DNA of 33,921 nucleotides from an uncultured Spirochaetaceae bacterium (GCA_902766125.1 CACXCG010000037.1:1-33921); one strand, 5' to 3'. Counted from the stretch's first letter, positions 23,008 to 32,202 are shown. The notes: a model not told the origin generated them from the sequence alone. A program made the numbers and translations.

Positions 23008-23036
23008 TTGAATAAACACCGTACCTGTGCTATAAT
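23008..23036 (+). promoter_or_regulatory. Promoter of the aminotransferase-glgA unit
   Basis: TTGAAT (23008-23013), 17-nt spacer, TATAAT (23031-23036) preceded by TGC. Predicted start near 23043 leaves a leader of about 35 nt with an AGGGGG ribosome site ahead of ATG 23078. Confidence 0.65.
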
Positions 23037-23077
23037 TACATAAATATTTTGTGTATTATACAAAAAAAGGGGGAAAA

Positions 23078-24274
23078 ATGCCAGTTTCACCATACATATA
23101 TTCGCAGATGACCAGCCCGCAGGCAGGGGTTATCCGACGTATGTTTGAAGAAGGAATTAAACTTAAGGCAATTCATGGAAACGATAAGGTCTTTGATTTT
23201 AGCCTGGGAAACCCCGATTTAGACCCGCCACCACAGGTTTTAAGCACTATTGAACAGCTTGCTCAGGATAAAAGTAAAAATGTTCACGGCTACATGCCTA
23301 ATGCCGGGTACCCGGAAGCACGGGAAGCAATGGCTCAGAAAACCGCTTTGGAGCAGGGGATCGCAGTCAGCGCAGACTGTGTCGTCATGTCTGCAGGAGC
23401 TGCAGGAGCCTTAAACTGTGTATTTAAGGCTATTCTGTCAGAAGGTGATACCGTGGTTGTTCCGGCACCGTTTTTTGCAGAATACCGTCATTATGTACAT
23501 AATTTTTGCGGAACACTCATCGAAGTTCCCTGTACGGCAGATTTTTCACTTGATATTGAAGGCATAAAAAAAGCGCTGAGTCCAAAAACAGCCGCCGTTC
23601 TTATCAACAGTCCCAATAATCCAACCGGCAGAATCTATACTCAGAAAGAAATAGATTTGCTTGCAAAAGTGCTGGAAGAACACGCTGCTTCCTGCGGCAG
23701 AAAACCCTATCTTATCTGCGACGAGCCGTACCGTGCCATTACGTACGATAATGCAGAAGTTGCCGCTGCATTCAAAAGCTATGACAGTGCAATTGTGGTA
23801 ACCTCGTTTGCAAAAAACTTAAGTCTACCCGGAGAACGCATCGGCTACATCTGTGTTAATCCCGCCTGTCCCGACAAGCAGGATGTCGTTGCTGCCTGTA
23901 TCTTTGCAACCCGCGTGCTGGGTTTTGTAAATGCTCCTGCACTGTTTCAGAAAGTTGTTGCCCGCTCATGGAATGCTCCTGCAGATTATTCGCTCTATGA
24001 AAAACGAAGAAATCTTCTTATGCAGAATCTTGACGAAGCCGGCATTCAGTATGTTCGCCCTCAGGGTGCGTTCTATTTGTGGTGTAAGGTTCCTGAACAT
24101 TTTAAAGGTGATGACATGGCTTTTTGTGAACACCTTAAAAAGCATTTGATTCTTGCTGCTCCCGGAAGCGGATTTGGCGGTAAGGGATGGTTCCGTCTTG
24201 CCTACTGTGTAAGCGAACAAAGTATAAAAGGTTCACGTGCGGCATTTATTGCTGCCGTTAAAGACATACAGTAA
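23078..24274 (+). CDS. PLP-dependent class I/II aminotransferase
   Basis: 398 residues, fold-type I aminotransferase. Seen: FSLGNPDLDPPP, GYMPNAGYPEAREAMA, NSPNNPTGRIY (Asn181 contacts PLP), CDEPYR (Asp215, Tyr218), and SFAKNLSLPGERIGY with the Schiff-base Lys246. RLAYC near the C-terminus supplies the carboxylate-binding Arg. The amino-acid substrate is not predictable from sequence; aspartate/aromatic-type enzymes are nearest. ATG 23078 has AGGGGGA directly upstream. An in-frame GTG at 23051 lacks a ribosome site. It lies 14 nt before glgA and is probably co-transcribed. Confidence 0.87.
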   Translation: MPVSPYIYSQMTSPQAGVIRRMFEEGIKLKAIHGNDKVFDFSLGNPDLDPPPQVLSTIEQLAQDKSKNVHGYMPNAGYPEAREAMAQKTALEQGIAVSADCVVMSAGAAGALNCVFKAILSEGDTVVVPAPFFAEYRHYVHNFCGTLIEVPCTADFSLDIEGIKKALSPKTAAVLINSPNNPTGRIYTQKEIDLLAKVLEEHAASCGRKPYLICDEPYRAITYDNAEVAAAFKSYDSAIVVTSFAKNLSLPGERIGYICVNPACPDKQDVVAACIFATRVLGFVNAPALFQKVVARSWNAPADYSLYEKRRNLLMQNLDEAGIQYVRPQGAFYLWCKVPEHFKGDDMAFCEHLKKHLILAAPGSGFGGKGWFRLAYCVSEQSIKGSRAAFIAAVKDIQ

Positions 24275-24288
24275 TTGTGGAGGCATAT

Positions 24289-25764
24289 ATGAAAATTCTT
24301 ATGGTAAGTGCAGAGGCAGTTCCCTTTGCAAAAACAGGTGGACTTGCAGATGCAGTCAGCGCACTGGCAATTGAACTTACAAATATGGGACACGATGTAA
24401 AGATTGTGCTTCCCCGATATTATAAAATTGACCGTTCAAAACTTGAGCAGCTTGAAGGACCAATGGCTGTTGCTGCAGGACAGGTTGAAACCTGGACCGC
24501 TGTGTATAAAACTGCAATGCCCGGCTGTTCAAAACTTCCTGTGTATTTTATTGACCATGAAGGCTGCTTTGGCCGCGATGGAATTTATGGTACCCGAAGT
24601 GAAACTGATTTTCATGATAACCCGTACCGCTTTGCCGTCTTGTGTCACGGTGCATTCCAGTTGTGCCGCAAGTTAGGCTGGTTCCCCGACATTGTGCATG
24701 CTCATGACTGGTCAGCATGTCTTGCACCGGTGCTTTTAAAGCATGTCTGCCGTTTCTGCGGATTTGAAAAAACAGCAAGCGTTCTTACCATTCACAATCA
24801 GGGATATCAGGGACAGTATGGTAAAGATCAGTTTCCCGCTCTCGGCATAGACTGGGGACTGTATTATGGTGCAGGTCTTGAGCATGAAGGCGGAATCAAC
24901 TTCCTGCAGGGCGGTGTTTCTTCTGCTGATATGATTACAACGGTTTCTCCTACCTACGCTTCTGAGATTCAGACTATGGAAGGCGGATTTGGAATGGACG
25001 GTTTGCTGCGTGTCCGTCACGACGTTATCCGCGGTATTGTTAACGGAGCTGATACCAGCCAGTGGAATCCTTCTGTAGACAAACGGATTCCGTTTACCTA
25101 TTCACTTAAGGATATGAGCGGTAAAGCAAAGTGTAAGGCAGAACTGCAAAAGCGCATGGGACTTCCTGTTCGTCCTGATGTTCCTGTAATCGGTATGGTA
25201 ACCCGACTGGTAGATCAGAAAGGTATTGCAGAAGTCTTTGCTCCTACATACGGTTCTCTGTATCAGATCTGTGCAGAAATGGACATTCAGTTTGTGGTAC
25301 TGGGCAGCGGTGAAAAATGGTGTGAAAACGAAATCAATGCGCTTCAGTCTAAGCTGGGTAATATGCGTGCTTACATTGGCTATGATGAAAACTTAAGCCA
25401 CCTTATTGAAGCCGGCAGTGACTTCTTCCTTATGCCGTCGCGCTATGAACCCTGTGGCCTGAATCAGATTTATTCAATGCTGTACGGCACACTTCCTATC
25501 GTACGCAGAACCGGTGGTCTTGCAGATACCGTTCAGAATTACAATCAGGAAACCGGCGATGGAACCGGCTTTATGTTTGATCAGCTTACACCCCGTGCAA
25601 TCTACGACACTGTCGGCTGGGCTGTGTGGGCATACTACAACCGCAAGGATCACATCAAAAAAATGCAGCAGAAGGGAATGCAGAGTTACTTTGGCTGGGA
25701 TGTTGCCGCAAAACAGTACCTGGATGTTTACAAAGAGGCACTGTATCGCGGCTGCGGTATTTAA
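24289..25764 (+). CDS. glgA: Glycogen synthase (GT5)
   Basis: 491 residues, the standard bacterial GlgA length. It transfers glucose from ADP-glucose to growing alpha-1,4-glucan. Seen: N-terminal MKILMVSAEAVPFAKTGGLAD (KTGGL binds the nucleotide diphosphate), VHAHDWSACLAPV, TIHNQGYQGQY, VTRLVDQKGI, and the C-terminal PSRYEPCGLNQIYSMLYG and RRTGGLADTV. ATG 24289 is set by GGAGG (24279-24283) at 5-nt spacing; an in-frame GTG 12 nt upstream overlaps that site and is rejected. No other glycogen gene is adjacent, apart from the catalytically altered GH57-like protein about 7 kb away. The stop abuts the convergent WD40-like gene with no gap. Confidence 0.94.
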   Translation: MKILMVSAEAVPFAKTGGLADAVSALAIELTNMGHDVKIVLPRYYKIDRSKLEQLEGPMAVAAGQVETWTAVYKTAMPGCSKLPVYFIDHEGCFGRDGIYGTRSETDFHDNPYRFAVLCHGAFQLCRKLGWFPDIVHAHDWSACLAPVLLKHVCRFCGFEKTASVLTIHNQGYQGQYGKDQFPALGIDWGLYYGAGLEHEGGINFLQGGVSSADMITTVSPTYASEIQTMEGGFGMDGLLRVRHDVIRGIVNGADTSQWNPSVDKRIPFTYSLKDMSGKAKCKAELQKRMGLPVRPDVPVIGMVTRLVDQKGIAEVFAPTYGSLYQICAEMDIQFVVLGSGEKWCENEINALQSKLGNMRAYIGYDENLSHLIEAGSDFFLMPSRYEPCGLNQIYSMLYGTLPIVRRTGGLADTVQNYNQETGDGTGFMFDQLTPRAIYDTVGWAVWAYYNRKDHIKKMQQKGMQSYFGWDVAAKQYLDVYKEALYRGCGI

Positions 25765-27729
25765 TCAGTTCCAGTTACCTGAGCGCAGCAGCACACGGTC
25801 AGCAAGAACTGCCTGTGTGTTTAAGTTGTACCAGGTAACGCTGCCGTCAGAGTTGAGGACTGCCAGTTTATCTGAAAGCGGTGCGACTTTGACGGCCATT
25901 GCAGAAGAGCGTTTGTACTGCAGGTTGCGCTTGGTCTTCAAATTACATGCATACACGACAGTCTTTCCTATGTTGGTAAACAGAACCTGCGTACTGAACG
26001 AAGTAAATGCAGTTGTATCTTCATCAGGATAGGTAAGAATATACGAAATCGTTTTGGTAATCGGATTAAACGAGAAGGTACGTGTAATTGAATCTTCTTC
26101 CTGAGTAGAGATTACAATTCCATACAGCAAAGCTCCGTTTGTTCCTGCATTTTCAAAATCATAACTAAGAGAGAATACCACACTTCCGTCAATTGAAAGC
26201 GGTACGGTTTCCATAGTTTTTATGTTAACTGAAATAAGTGCACTGTCCGTCTGATTAGAACGTGTCTTTGCAACATACAGTTCTGATGAGTTGATGAGCA
26301 CTGCATCCTGTATTGATGTTCCAGAATAAATTTCTGTATTCCGTCCTGTAGTTAAATCATATAAACCTACAGAGGAATTTCCCTGAATGTAAACCAGCTG
26401 ATCTCCGAACAGGCGGACATTCTGTAAGTCTGTTGTGGGAGTAAACAGTGCAACCGGAGATGATTCTGAACCAAGCTGAATGCGCTGAACCGCACGTCTA
26501 GTTCCCTTTGACCACAGAATAAGACTGTCGCCGTACAATTCAAAATTAGTCTGTCCGCTGGCATTTGCAGCAACGCGTACACTTTCATTTGTGTCGTAAG
26601 AAGTGCGGTAGATTCCACTGGCAGTAAGACAGTACAGGGTGTTTCCCGTTCCTTCTATGTCGTATACTTTTTCAAACTCTGGTTCTGTCATTGCAGACAG
26701 GGTGTGTTTTTCAGATTCGGGAATATCAGACATGATGCAGATGTCACCGCTTGAAGTTCCTATAACAATCTTTCCGTTAATTTTTTCAACCGTTGTAAAT
26801 GATACGCGCGAAGAAAGACCCGTAAAGGTTTTTACAATAAGCGGAGCAGGGGGATTGTACACCTTTGTATACGGAGCAGAAAGCTGTTCTTCCAGAGTCT
26901 GATTATCAACAAGTCTGAGCGAATAATCTTTTCCGTCATAGGTTATAAAATATAAGCCTTCTTCCTGTTCGATAATTGATGTACAGATATACGGATTGCG
27001 TGCTGAGTAGACAGCAATAACTTTTCCGCTGGTTGCATCAAACACCAGAACAGAATTGTCTTTTACACCGGCAAAGAAACGGTTTGGCTGACTGGGAGTT
27101 CCAAACAAAACAGGCTGATCCATGCGGGATTCGACATTAAATTTTGCCTTCTGTTTATGACTTGTCATATCATAGTAGGTAAGTGAGCCGGTAATGGAAT
27201 ACATAATTGCCGTTTTTTCTGAATCGCTGGTGCGCATCATAGAAGAAATAGCCGGTACTTCGGTTATTGTGCGTATGCGTGAACCTGTTTTTGCATTGAA
27301 CAGAAACGTTCCGTTAACGGCAGCGGTACTTACCATAAGATAGGTTCCCTTTGCAGAAAAACTGATTGAAGTAACAGTGTCTGAAAAGCGTTTGCTGTAT
27401 TTGCGGGTAAAGTTTGTCCACGACCAGACACTTACACGGTTAACAGCTGCACCGTCTGTTTCGTAAATGGCAATTTCATTTGTTGCTTTGTTAAACGCAA
27501 TCATTTTTATGGAAAGGTCACTCATCTGATAGTGCTGACCCATTCCGTTTTCATCCCAGCGGATAACAAAGCCATCCTGACCTGCAGAAAAAAATCCGCT
27601 GTTACCCGCAGCACATATTGCAGTAACTGCACCTTCATGTCCCTGAGTAGACCGGCGTGACTGGGCCTGTAACGTTATAGGGCAGACTACACATAAAACT
27701 AGGGTAACAAAAATTTTTGCATGTTTCAT
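25765..27729 (-). CDS. Secreted WD40-like beta-propeller protein
   Basis: 654 residues with a signal peptide (about 1-22, VLCVVCPITLQA). The mature part carries WD-like blades, clearest at residues 30-60 (GHEGAVTAICAAG...SAGQDGFVIRWD), then VSVWSWTNFTRKYSKRF, VTSISFSAKGTYLMVST, and several GTSSGDICI/VGLYDLTTG-type units. The length suggests two propellers or a large irregular one. No enzyme motif. AAGGAG (27737-27742) sits 7 nt before ATG 27729. It resembles the secreted propeller gene at 2333-4102 in general plan but not in motif detail. Convergent with glgA with abutting stop codons. Probably a periplasmic binding scaffold. Confidence 0.75.
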   Translation of the reverse strand: MKHAKIFVTLVLCVVCPITLQAQSRRSTQGHEGAVTAICAAGNSGFFSAGQDGFVIRWDENGMGQHYQMSDLSIKMIAFNKATNEIAIYETDGAAVNRVSVWSWTNFTRKYSKRFSDTVTSISFSAKGTYLMVSTAAVNGTFLFNAKTGSRIRTITEVPAISSMMRTSDSEKTAIMYSITGSLTYYDMTSHKQKAKFNVESRMDQPVLFGTPSQPNRFFAGVKDNSVLVFDATSGKVIAVYSARNPYICTSIIEQEEGLYFITYDGKDYSLRLVDNQTLEEQLSAPYTKVYNPPAPLIVKTFTGLSSRVSFTTVEKINGKIVIGTSSGDICIMSDIPESEKHTLSAMTEPEFEKVYDIEGTGNTLYCLTASGIYRTSYDTNESVRVAANASGQTNFELYGDSLILWSKGTRRAVQRIQLGSESSPVALFTPTTDLQNVRLFGDQLVYIQGNSSVGLYDLTTGRNTEIYSGTSIQDAVLINSSELYVAKTRSNQTDSALISVNIKTMETVPLSIDGSVVFSLSYDFENAGTNGALLYGIVISTQEEDSITRTFSFNPITKTISYILTYPDEDTTAFTSFSTQVLFTNIGKTVVYACNLKTKRNLQYKRSSAMAVKVAPLSDKLAVLNSDGSVTWYNLNTQAVLADRVLLRSGNWN

Positions 27730-27764
27730 TTCAAGTCTCCTTTTTTCGGAACTGTCTCTATAGT

Positions 27765-27770
27765 ATCATA
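27765..27770 (-). promoter_or_regulatory. Possible -10 of the WD40-like gene
   Basis: Minus-strand TATGAT in the 61-nt gap downstream of rseP, with no clear -35. The predicted leader of about 28 nt would contain the AAGGAG site. Confidence 0.3.
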
Positions 27771-27773
27771 ACA

Positions 27774-27792
27774 AACCTTCTGTCACAAGGTT
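27774..27792 (-). terminator. Weak hairpin at the end of rseP
   Basis: AACCTT and AAGGTT form a 6-bp stem with a 7-nt loop that includes the rseP stop codon. It is followed by TGTT rather than a real U-tract. It is the only candidate for ending the rpsB-rseP transcript, and is weak. Confidence 0.25.
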
Positions 27793-28900
27793 AATGAATA
27801 AACGATTTTATGTCGCAGAATAAGACGAATGCAAAGAGCATGCCAATAATGACTATGCCAACTATCTGTATATAATACAATACTTTTGGTGGCATTTTAC
27901 GGCGGGTTACACATTCAAGTAATGCAAATAAAATAAGCGCTCCGTCAAGTACGGGAATGGGAAGCAGGTTTGTAAAAAAGAGGGAGACACTGATAAGCGA
28001 AAGCCATTCCAGCGTTGAAACAATGCCTGTCTGAACTCCTTCAGAAAAGCCTTCACTTACGGCAGAGCCCAGCATTGTGGTAATGCGCACCGGTCCCGAA
28101 ACAGTTGAAGTTAGATCTATGCCTTTGAATAAAATAGCAACGCTTTTTACGGTAACCGTAAGAAATGTTCCTGTACGGCGCAGACCTTCTGCGATTGCTG
28201 AAAAAATATTTTTCCCCTTAACGGTATGTGCAACTACAGAGTTACTGTCAGCAACCACACCTAAAAGATATGCCGCATCCTCTTTGCTGAAATACGGTGT
28301 TACGTTAAAGTCAAGCAGCTTGCCGTCACGTTCGACCGTAATCACAATCGGTTTATCTCCATGCAGTGAAACATAAGTTCCAATATCGTTAAAGGCTTCA
28401 ATTTCATTTCCATCAAGTGCTCGGATGGTATCTCCCGACATAAGGCCAGCTTCATGTGCCGCCGAAAAACCATTTTCAAACACTTCGTCAGCCATGCTTA
28501 CTGTTGTTCCTGCGCTGTAGTAGGTGTATCCGGTAAGCGCAATAACGGTAAATGCAAGAAACGCAAACAGCAGGTTAAAAAAAGGGCCTGCAAAACCAAT
28601 AAGTGCACGCTTTATCGGATGAACTCCATAAAACGAATCCAGTTCTGCTTCTATGAAAGGACTGTCTGAATCAAGTGCCCTCTGATAATCCTGTTCACCT
28701 TTCATGGCACAGTATCCGCCGATGGGAATAAGCGAAAGCCGGTAATCGGTTCCCTTGTGAGTGTGGTGAAGAAGAACCGGTCCCATGCCAACAGAAAATG
28801 CTTCGACTTTTACTCCAAAAAGATGGGCAGCAACAAAATGTCCCAGTTCATGAAAGAATACTAAAAAGCTTAAGCCAAGAATTCCCCAGACAACAAACAT
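27791..28900 (-). CDS. rseP: Site-2 protease, RseP/M50 family membrane metalloprotease
   Basis: 369 residues. Zinc motif HELGH at residues 17-21 in the first membrane helix, the conserved VEAFSVGMGP segment, one PDZ domain (about 150-205: AAHEAGLMSGDTIRALDGNEIE) and the LPIPVLDGALIL motif supplying the third zinc ligand. Three to four membrane segments. It cleaves membrane-spanning regulators (anti-sigma factors, signal-peptide remnants). A single PDZ differs from the two of E. coli RseP. The start overlaps the dxr stop by one base (TAATG). Last gene of the rpsB-to-rseP block. Confidence 0.92.
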   Translation of the reverse strand: MFVVWGILGLSFLVFFHELGHFVAAHLFGVKVEAFSVGMGPVLLHHTHKGTDYRLSLIPIGGYCAMKGEQDYQRALDSDSPFIEAELDSFYGVHPIKRALIGFAGPFFNLLFAFLAFTVIALTGYTYYSAGTTVSMADEVFENGFSAAHEAGLMSGDTIRALDGNEIEAFNDIGTYVSLHGDKPIVITVERDGKLLDFNVTPYFSKEDAAYLLGVVADSNSVVAHTVKGKNIFSAIAEGLRRTGTFLTVTVKSVAILFKGIDLTSTVSGPVRITTMLGSAVSEGFSEGVQTGIVSTLEWLSLISVSLFFTNLLPIPVLDGALILFALLECVTRRKMPPKVLYYIQIVGIVIIGMLFAFVLFCDIKSFIH

Positions 28901-30006
28901 TACCGTTTCTCCTGAAGGGCTTTGACTTTCTGTGATGCATACTGACGACTTTCTTTGTCAGCTTCCATTACCTGTGCAATAGAATCCGGCACTGCTTTCC
29001 AGTCATGCTGAAGGACATGAGCAACAACATCTGCAATCTGTAAGAAACTGATAGCACCATCCATAAAAGCCTGGACTGCAACTTCATTTGCTGCATTGTA
29101 TGCAATAGTTGCATTTCCACCAATACGGGCTGCATCATACGCTAACGGAAGCATTTTAAAATCTTCTGTACGGGGGGCATAAAAAGACATTTCTGTTCCC
29201 GCAAGTGTAAACGGTTTTAAATACGAAGGCTGCATGTCTGGCCATGTCAAGGCATTCTGAATGGGATGCCTCATGTCAGGTTCTGAAATCTGAGCATACA
29301 GCATGCCGTCTTTGGTGCGTACAAGTGAATGTACAAGGCTCTGCGGATGAACAACAACGGTTACCTGAGAGCTCTGCATATTAAACAGTCTGCAGGCTTC
29401 AATAACTTCAAGACCTTTATTTGCAAGAGATGCACTGTCTATGGTGATTTTAGGTCCCATGTGCCAGGTAGGATGATTGAGTGCCTGTGTAACCGTCACC
29501 GTTTCAAGCTGCTGTTTTGTCCAGGTACGGAACGGACCGCCGCTTGCCGTTATGACCAGTTCGCTTACGTTTTGTGCCTGAGCCTGATTGATAAGACAGA
29601 AGACTGCGCTGTGCTCTGAGTCAACCGGAATGATGGGTGAGTTGTTCTTCTGCGCAAGTGTTTTTACCAGGTCCCACGCCATGACAACGGTTTCTTTGTT
29701 TGCAAGCGCAAGAGAAATGCCGCGTTCCAAAACCATAACTGAAGGAGTAAGGCCTGCACTTCCTGCAACACCATTTACGGCAATGTCTGCATGTGCCTTG
29801 TCCAGTAAGCGTGAAAGGCCTTCTGTTCCTTCTTCTGAATACAGTGTTCCCGGACAGTTAAATTCTGCACATAATTTTTGTAACGAATTTTTATCTGAGC
29901 CGCAGGTAAGACCGGCAACTGTAAACTGATCGGGACAATGTCTGATTATATCCAGCGTCTGAGAACCTATAGAACCGGTGCAGCCCAGCACAAGTACGCG
30001 TTTCAT
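28900..30006 (-). CDS. dxr: 1-deoxy-D-xylulose 5-phosphate reductoisomerase
   Basis: 368 residues, complete. Dxr converts DXP to MEP with NADPH, the first committed step of the non-mevalonate isoprenoid pathway. Seen: NADPH loop GCTGSIGSQTLD, LALANKETVVMA, VDSEHSAVFCL with metal-binding Asp and Glu, TASGGPFR, HPTWHMGPKITIDSAS and LANKGLEVIEA. Its position next to uppS and cdsA links isoprenoid supply to undecaprenyl and phospholipid synthesis. The start overlaps the cdsA stop (ATGA). Confidence 0.95.
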   Translation of the reverse strand: MKRVLVLGCTGSIGSQTLDIIRHCPDQFTVAGLTCGSDKNSLQKLCAEFNCPGTLYSEEGTEGLSRLLDKAHADIAVNGVAGSAGLTPSVMVLERGISLALANKETVVMAWDLVKTLAQKNNSPIIPVDSEHSAVFCLINQAQAQNVSELVITASGGPFRTWTKQQLETVTVTQALNHPTWHMGPKITIDSASLANKGLEVIEACRLFNMQSSQVTVVVHPQSLVHSLVRTKDGMLYAQISEPDMRHPIQNALTWPDMQPSYLKPFTLAGTEMSFYAPRTEDFKMLPLAYDAARIGGNATIAYNAANEVAVQAFMDGAISFLQIADVVAHVLQHDWKAVPDSIAQVMEADKESRQYASQKVKALQEKR

Positions 30007-30908
30007 GCGTCAAACGGTCCAAAGAAAATACTTGCAAGAAGATAGAAAAGCGGAGCTGCAAGCAGAATGGAATCTATTGAATCCAGAAGTCCGCCACGAC
30101 CGGGAACAATGTTGCCGGAATCTTTTACGTCTGCAGAGCGTTTGAAAATGGATTCAACAAGGTCTCCCAAAATTGCCGCAAAGGCAGTAAACAGTGCGGT
30201 TACAATCAGTGCAACCAGAGAATCTTTGAACAGCGAAGGCCAGACAAGATAGGCTAACACAGCAGCTGCTATTGATCCGACAAAGCCGCCAATGAAACCT
30301 GCAATACTCTTATTTGGACTTGCTTTTACAAAACCGCGGTTGTTCTTTCCTAAAAGAACTCCAAACAGCCAGGCAAGCGAGTCACACAAAAATACCATCA
30401 GTAAAAACAGAATTAAAAACGGAGTAGAGGCATCCTGTCCGTTTATGCGGGCAACGGTAAGCCGTGACAGGAATGTAACCAGATATCCGGAATACAGCAC
30501 AATAAAACAGGTTCCAGTCATGCGGTGATTTGACTGTTCAAAAGTTTTTGCAGAAAAAACTTCATATACCAGAATAATGACAAAAACAAAAATAAGAACC
30601 GCAGTCAGAAAATCCAATCCACCGGTATAATAATCAAGTCCGCTTACTAAGAACGAAGAACTTTCTGCAAACAGAGCCTGCAATAGTGCTGCTACCGGAA
30701 CCAGTGCTGACATTACCGCGACAAACGGTTTAGGAGGAAGTGAAATGTTATGTGAAAGAATATCATGCAGTTCACAGCTTGCGACAACACTTACGGCGCA
30801 GACAAGCAGGTGAAATGCAAGGTGATTGCAGTAGGGGAGCCAGACAAAGCCCAGCACGAGCGGTACGCCTACAAAAAACACAAGCAGTCTTGAAATGACT
30901 TTATTCAT
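30003..30908 (-). CDS. cdsA: Phosphatidate cytidylyltransferase (CDP-diacylglycerol synthase)
   Basis: 301 residues, about eight membrane segments. CdsA makes CDP-diacylglycerol from phosphatidate and CTP. The C-terminal signature is SIFKRSADVKDSGN followed by PGRGGLLDSIDS. The metal-binding Asp residues and KR/KD pairs are kept, but the usual PGHGGxLDR has Arg for His and Ser for Arg. ATG 30908 is chosen because GGGGGA lies about 8 nt upstream and the protein then starts MNKVISRLL like its family; an ATG 12 codons earlier lies well inside uppS. It overlaps the uppS stop by 8 nt. Confidence 0.9.
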   Translation of the reverse strand: MNKVISRLLVFFVGVPLVLGFVWLPYCNHLAFHLLVCAVSVVASCELHDILSHNISLPPKPFVAVMSALVPVAALLQALFAESSSFLVSGLDYYTGGLDFLTAVLIFVFVIILVYEVFSAKTFEQSNHRMTGTCFIVLYSGYLVTFLSRLTVARINGQDASTPFLILFLLMVFLCDSLAWLFGVLLGKNNRGFVKASPNKSIAGFIGGFVGSIAAAVLAYLVWPSLFKDSLVALIVTALFTAFAAILGDLVESIFKRSADVKDSGNIVPGRGGLLDSIDSILLAAPLFYLLASIFFGPFDA

Positions 30909-31629
30909 CTGTGCTTCCCCCTGTAACGGTATCATAAGCACCAAAGCGGCGGTGTCTTTTTGAAAAGGCAGCTATGGTGTCGTATAATTCTTTTTTGGTG
31001 TAGTCAGGCCATAACGTATCTGTAAAAAACAGTTCTGCGTATGATGCATGCCACAGTAAAAAATTGCTCAGACGTTTTTCGCCGCCAGTTCTGATAAGCA
31101 GATCAACGTCGGGCAGTTCGGGAACATCGAATTGTTGTGCAATTGCATTTTCATCAATCTGCTGCGGATCAAGTTTCTGTGCAGCAAGTTTTTGAACAGA
31201 ACGCACAATTTCATCGCGTCCACCGTAATTGATTGCAAGTACAAGCGTAAGACCTGTAAATGCTGCGGTATCTTTTTCTGCCTGGATGATATCATCCTGA
31301 ATGTCAGCAGGAAGTCCCGCTCTATTACCCAGACACTTAAGCCGGATATGATGTTCTTTATAAAACTCAAATTCCTGACGCAAGTGACTGCGGATAAGAC
31401 CCATTAAATATCCTACCTCAGATTCAGTGCGCTTCCAGTTTTCAGTAGAGAACACATACAGTGTCAGATACTTCAGCCCCAGGTCTGCAGCGGCACCGGC
31501 TATTCGTTTTGCATTTTCAAGTCCCTCGTAGTGTCCCTTTGAGCGGATTTGATTACGTTGCGTTGCCCAGCGGCCGTTTCCATCCATGATGATTGCAACA
31601 TGGGTTGGAAGCACATCAGAATCGTCCAT
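30901..31629 (-). CDS. uppS: Undecaprenyl diphosphate synthase (cis-prenyltransferase)
   Basis: 242 residues. UppS condenses isopentenyl diphosphate units with farnesyl diphosphate to give the C55 carrier for peptidoglycan. Seen: HVAIIMDGNGRWA with catalytic Asp16, YVFSTENWKR, INYGGRDEI, and the C-terminal LIRTGGEKRLSNFLLW and AELFFTDTLWPDY. All family regions are intact. The start is 5 nt after the frr stop with no clear ribosome site, so translation may depend on coupling to frr. Confidence 0.95.
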   Translation of the reverse strand: MDDSDVLPTHVAIIMDGNGRWATQRNQIRSKGHYEGLENAKRIAGAAADLGLKYLTLYVFSTENWKRTESEVGYLMGLIRSHLRQEFEFYKEHHIRLKCLGNRAGLPADIQDDIIQAEKDTAAFTGLTLVLAINYGGRDEIVRSVQKLAAQKLDPQQIDENAIAQQFDVPELPDVDLLIRTGGEKRLSNFLLWHASYAELFFTDTLWPDYTKKELYDTIAAFSKRHRRFGAYDTVTGGSTDE

Positions 31630-31634
31630 ACGGA

Positions 31635-32177
31635 TTAGTCCATTATTTCTTTTTCTTTGGAATCGTATACTTTGTTGATTTCTTCAACATACTTGTCAGT
31701 CAGTTTCTGCAGTTTGTCTGTTTCAACCTTAAGCTGGTCTTCGGTGATTTCTCCTGCTTTCTGCTGCTTTTTAAGGTCATCGTTACCGTCACGGCGAATG
31801 TTACGGATTGCGGTGCGGTATTTTTCTGCAGTTGCCTTTGCCTGTTTTACCAGTTCCTTGCGGCGGTCTGCTGTCAGCGGCGGAATAGAAATGCGGATTA
31901 CTTTTCCGTCGTTTGAAGGATTGAGTCCCAGTTCAGCTTTCTGAATTGCTTTTTCAATTGCGCTGATGAGCGACTTGTCAAACGGAGACACTACAACAGT
32001 GCGTGCTTCGGGAATGGAAATAGTTCCCACCTGATTAAGCGGAGTAGGTGTTCCGTAATAGTCTACGCGAACCTTGTCAAAAATTGATGCGCTTGCACGA
32101 CCGGTGCGAATTGAATTGTATTCGTCCTTAAGTGAATTGACGGATTTTTCCATGCGGTTTTCGTAATCGCCAGCCAT
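31635..32177 (-). CDS. frr: Ribosome recycling factor
   Basis: 180 residues, near the usual 185. With EF-G it splits post-termination ribosomes. Seen: ENRMEKSVNSLKDEYNSIRTGRAS, FDKVRVDYYGTPTPLNQV, EARTVVVSPFDKS, GKVIRISIPPLTADRRKELVK and the C-terminal coiled-coil arm. ATG 32177 is set by GGAGG 8 nt upstream; the in-frame ATGs up to 9 codons earlier lack a site and would add a non-family extension. pyrH, which usually sits between tsf and frr, is missing and a terminator hairpin takes its place. Confidence 0.95.
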   Translation of the reverse strand: MAGDYENRMEKSVNSLKDEYNSIRTGRASASIFDKVRVDYYGTPTPLNQVGTISIPEARTVVVSPFDKSLISAIEKAIQKAELGLNPSNDGKVIRISIPPLTADRRKELVKQAKATAEKYRTAIRNIRRDGNDDLKKQQKAGEITEDQLKVETDKLQKLTDKYVEEINKVYDSKEKEIMD

Positions 32178-32202
32178 AGTGATAACCTCCATTGGTAAGT
32201 TC

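Noticed and set aside
23051..23077. GTG start nine codons before the aminotransferase ATG
   Set aside because: It lies within the predicted leader, lacks a Shine-Dalgarno, and the extension is just the translation of the A/G-rich ribosome site.
24277..24288. GTG start for glgA
   Set aside because: It overlaps the GGAGG that serves ATG 24289, where GlgA proteins normally begin.
25745..25795. GCTGCG...CGCAGC inverted repeat across the glgA stop
   Set aside because: The loop is over 25 nt with imperfect inner pairing; not a credible hairpin terminator.
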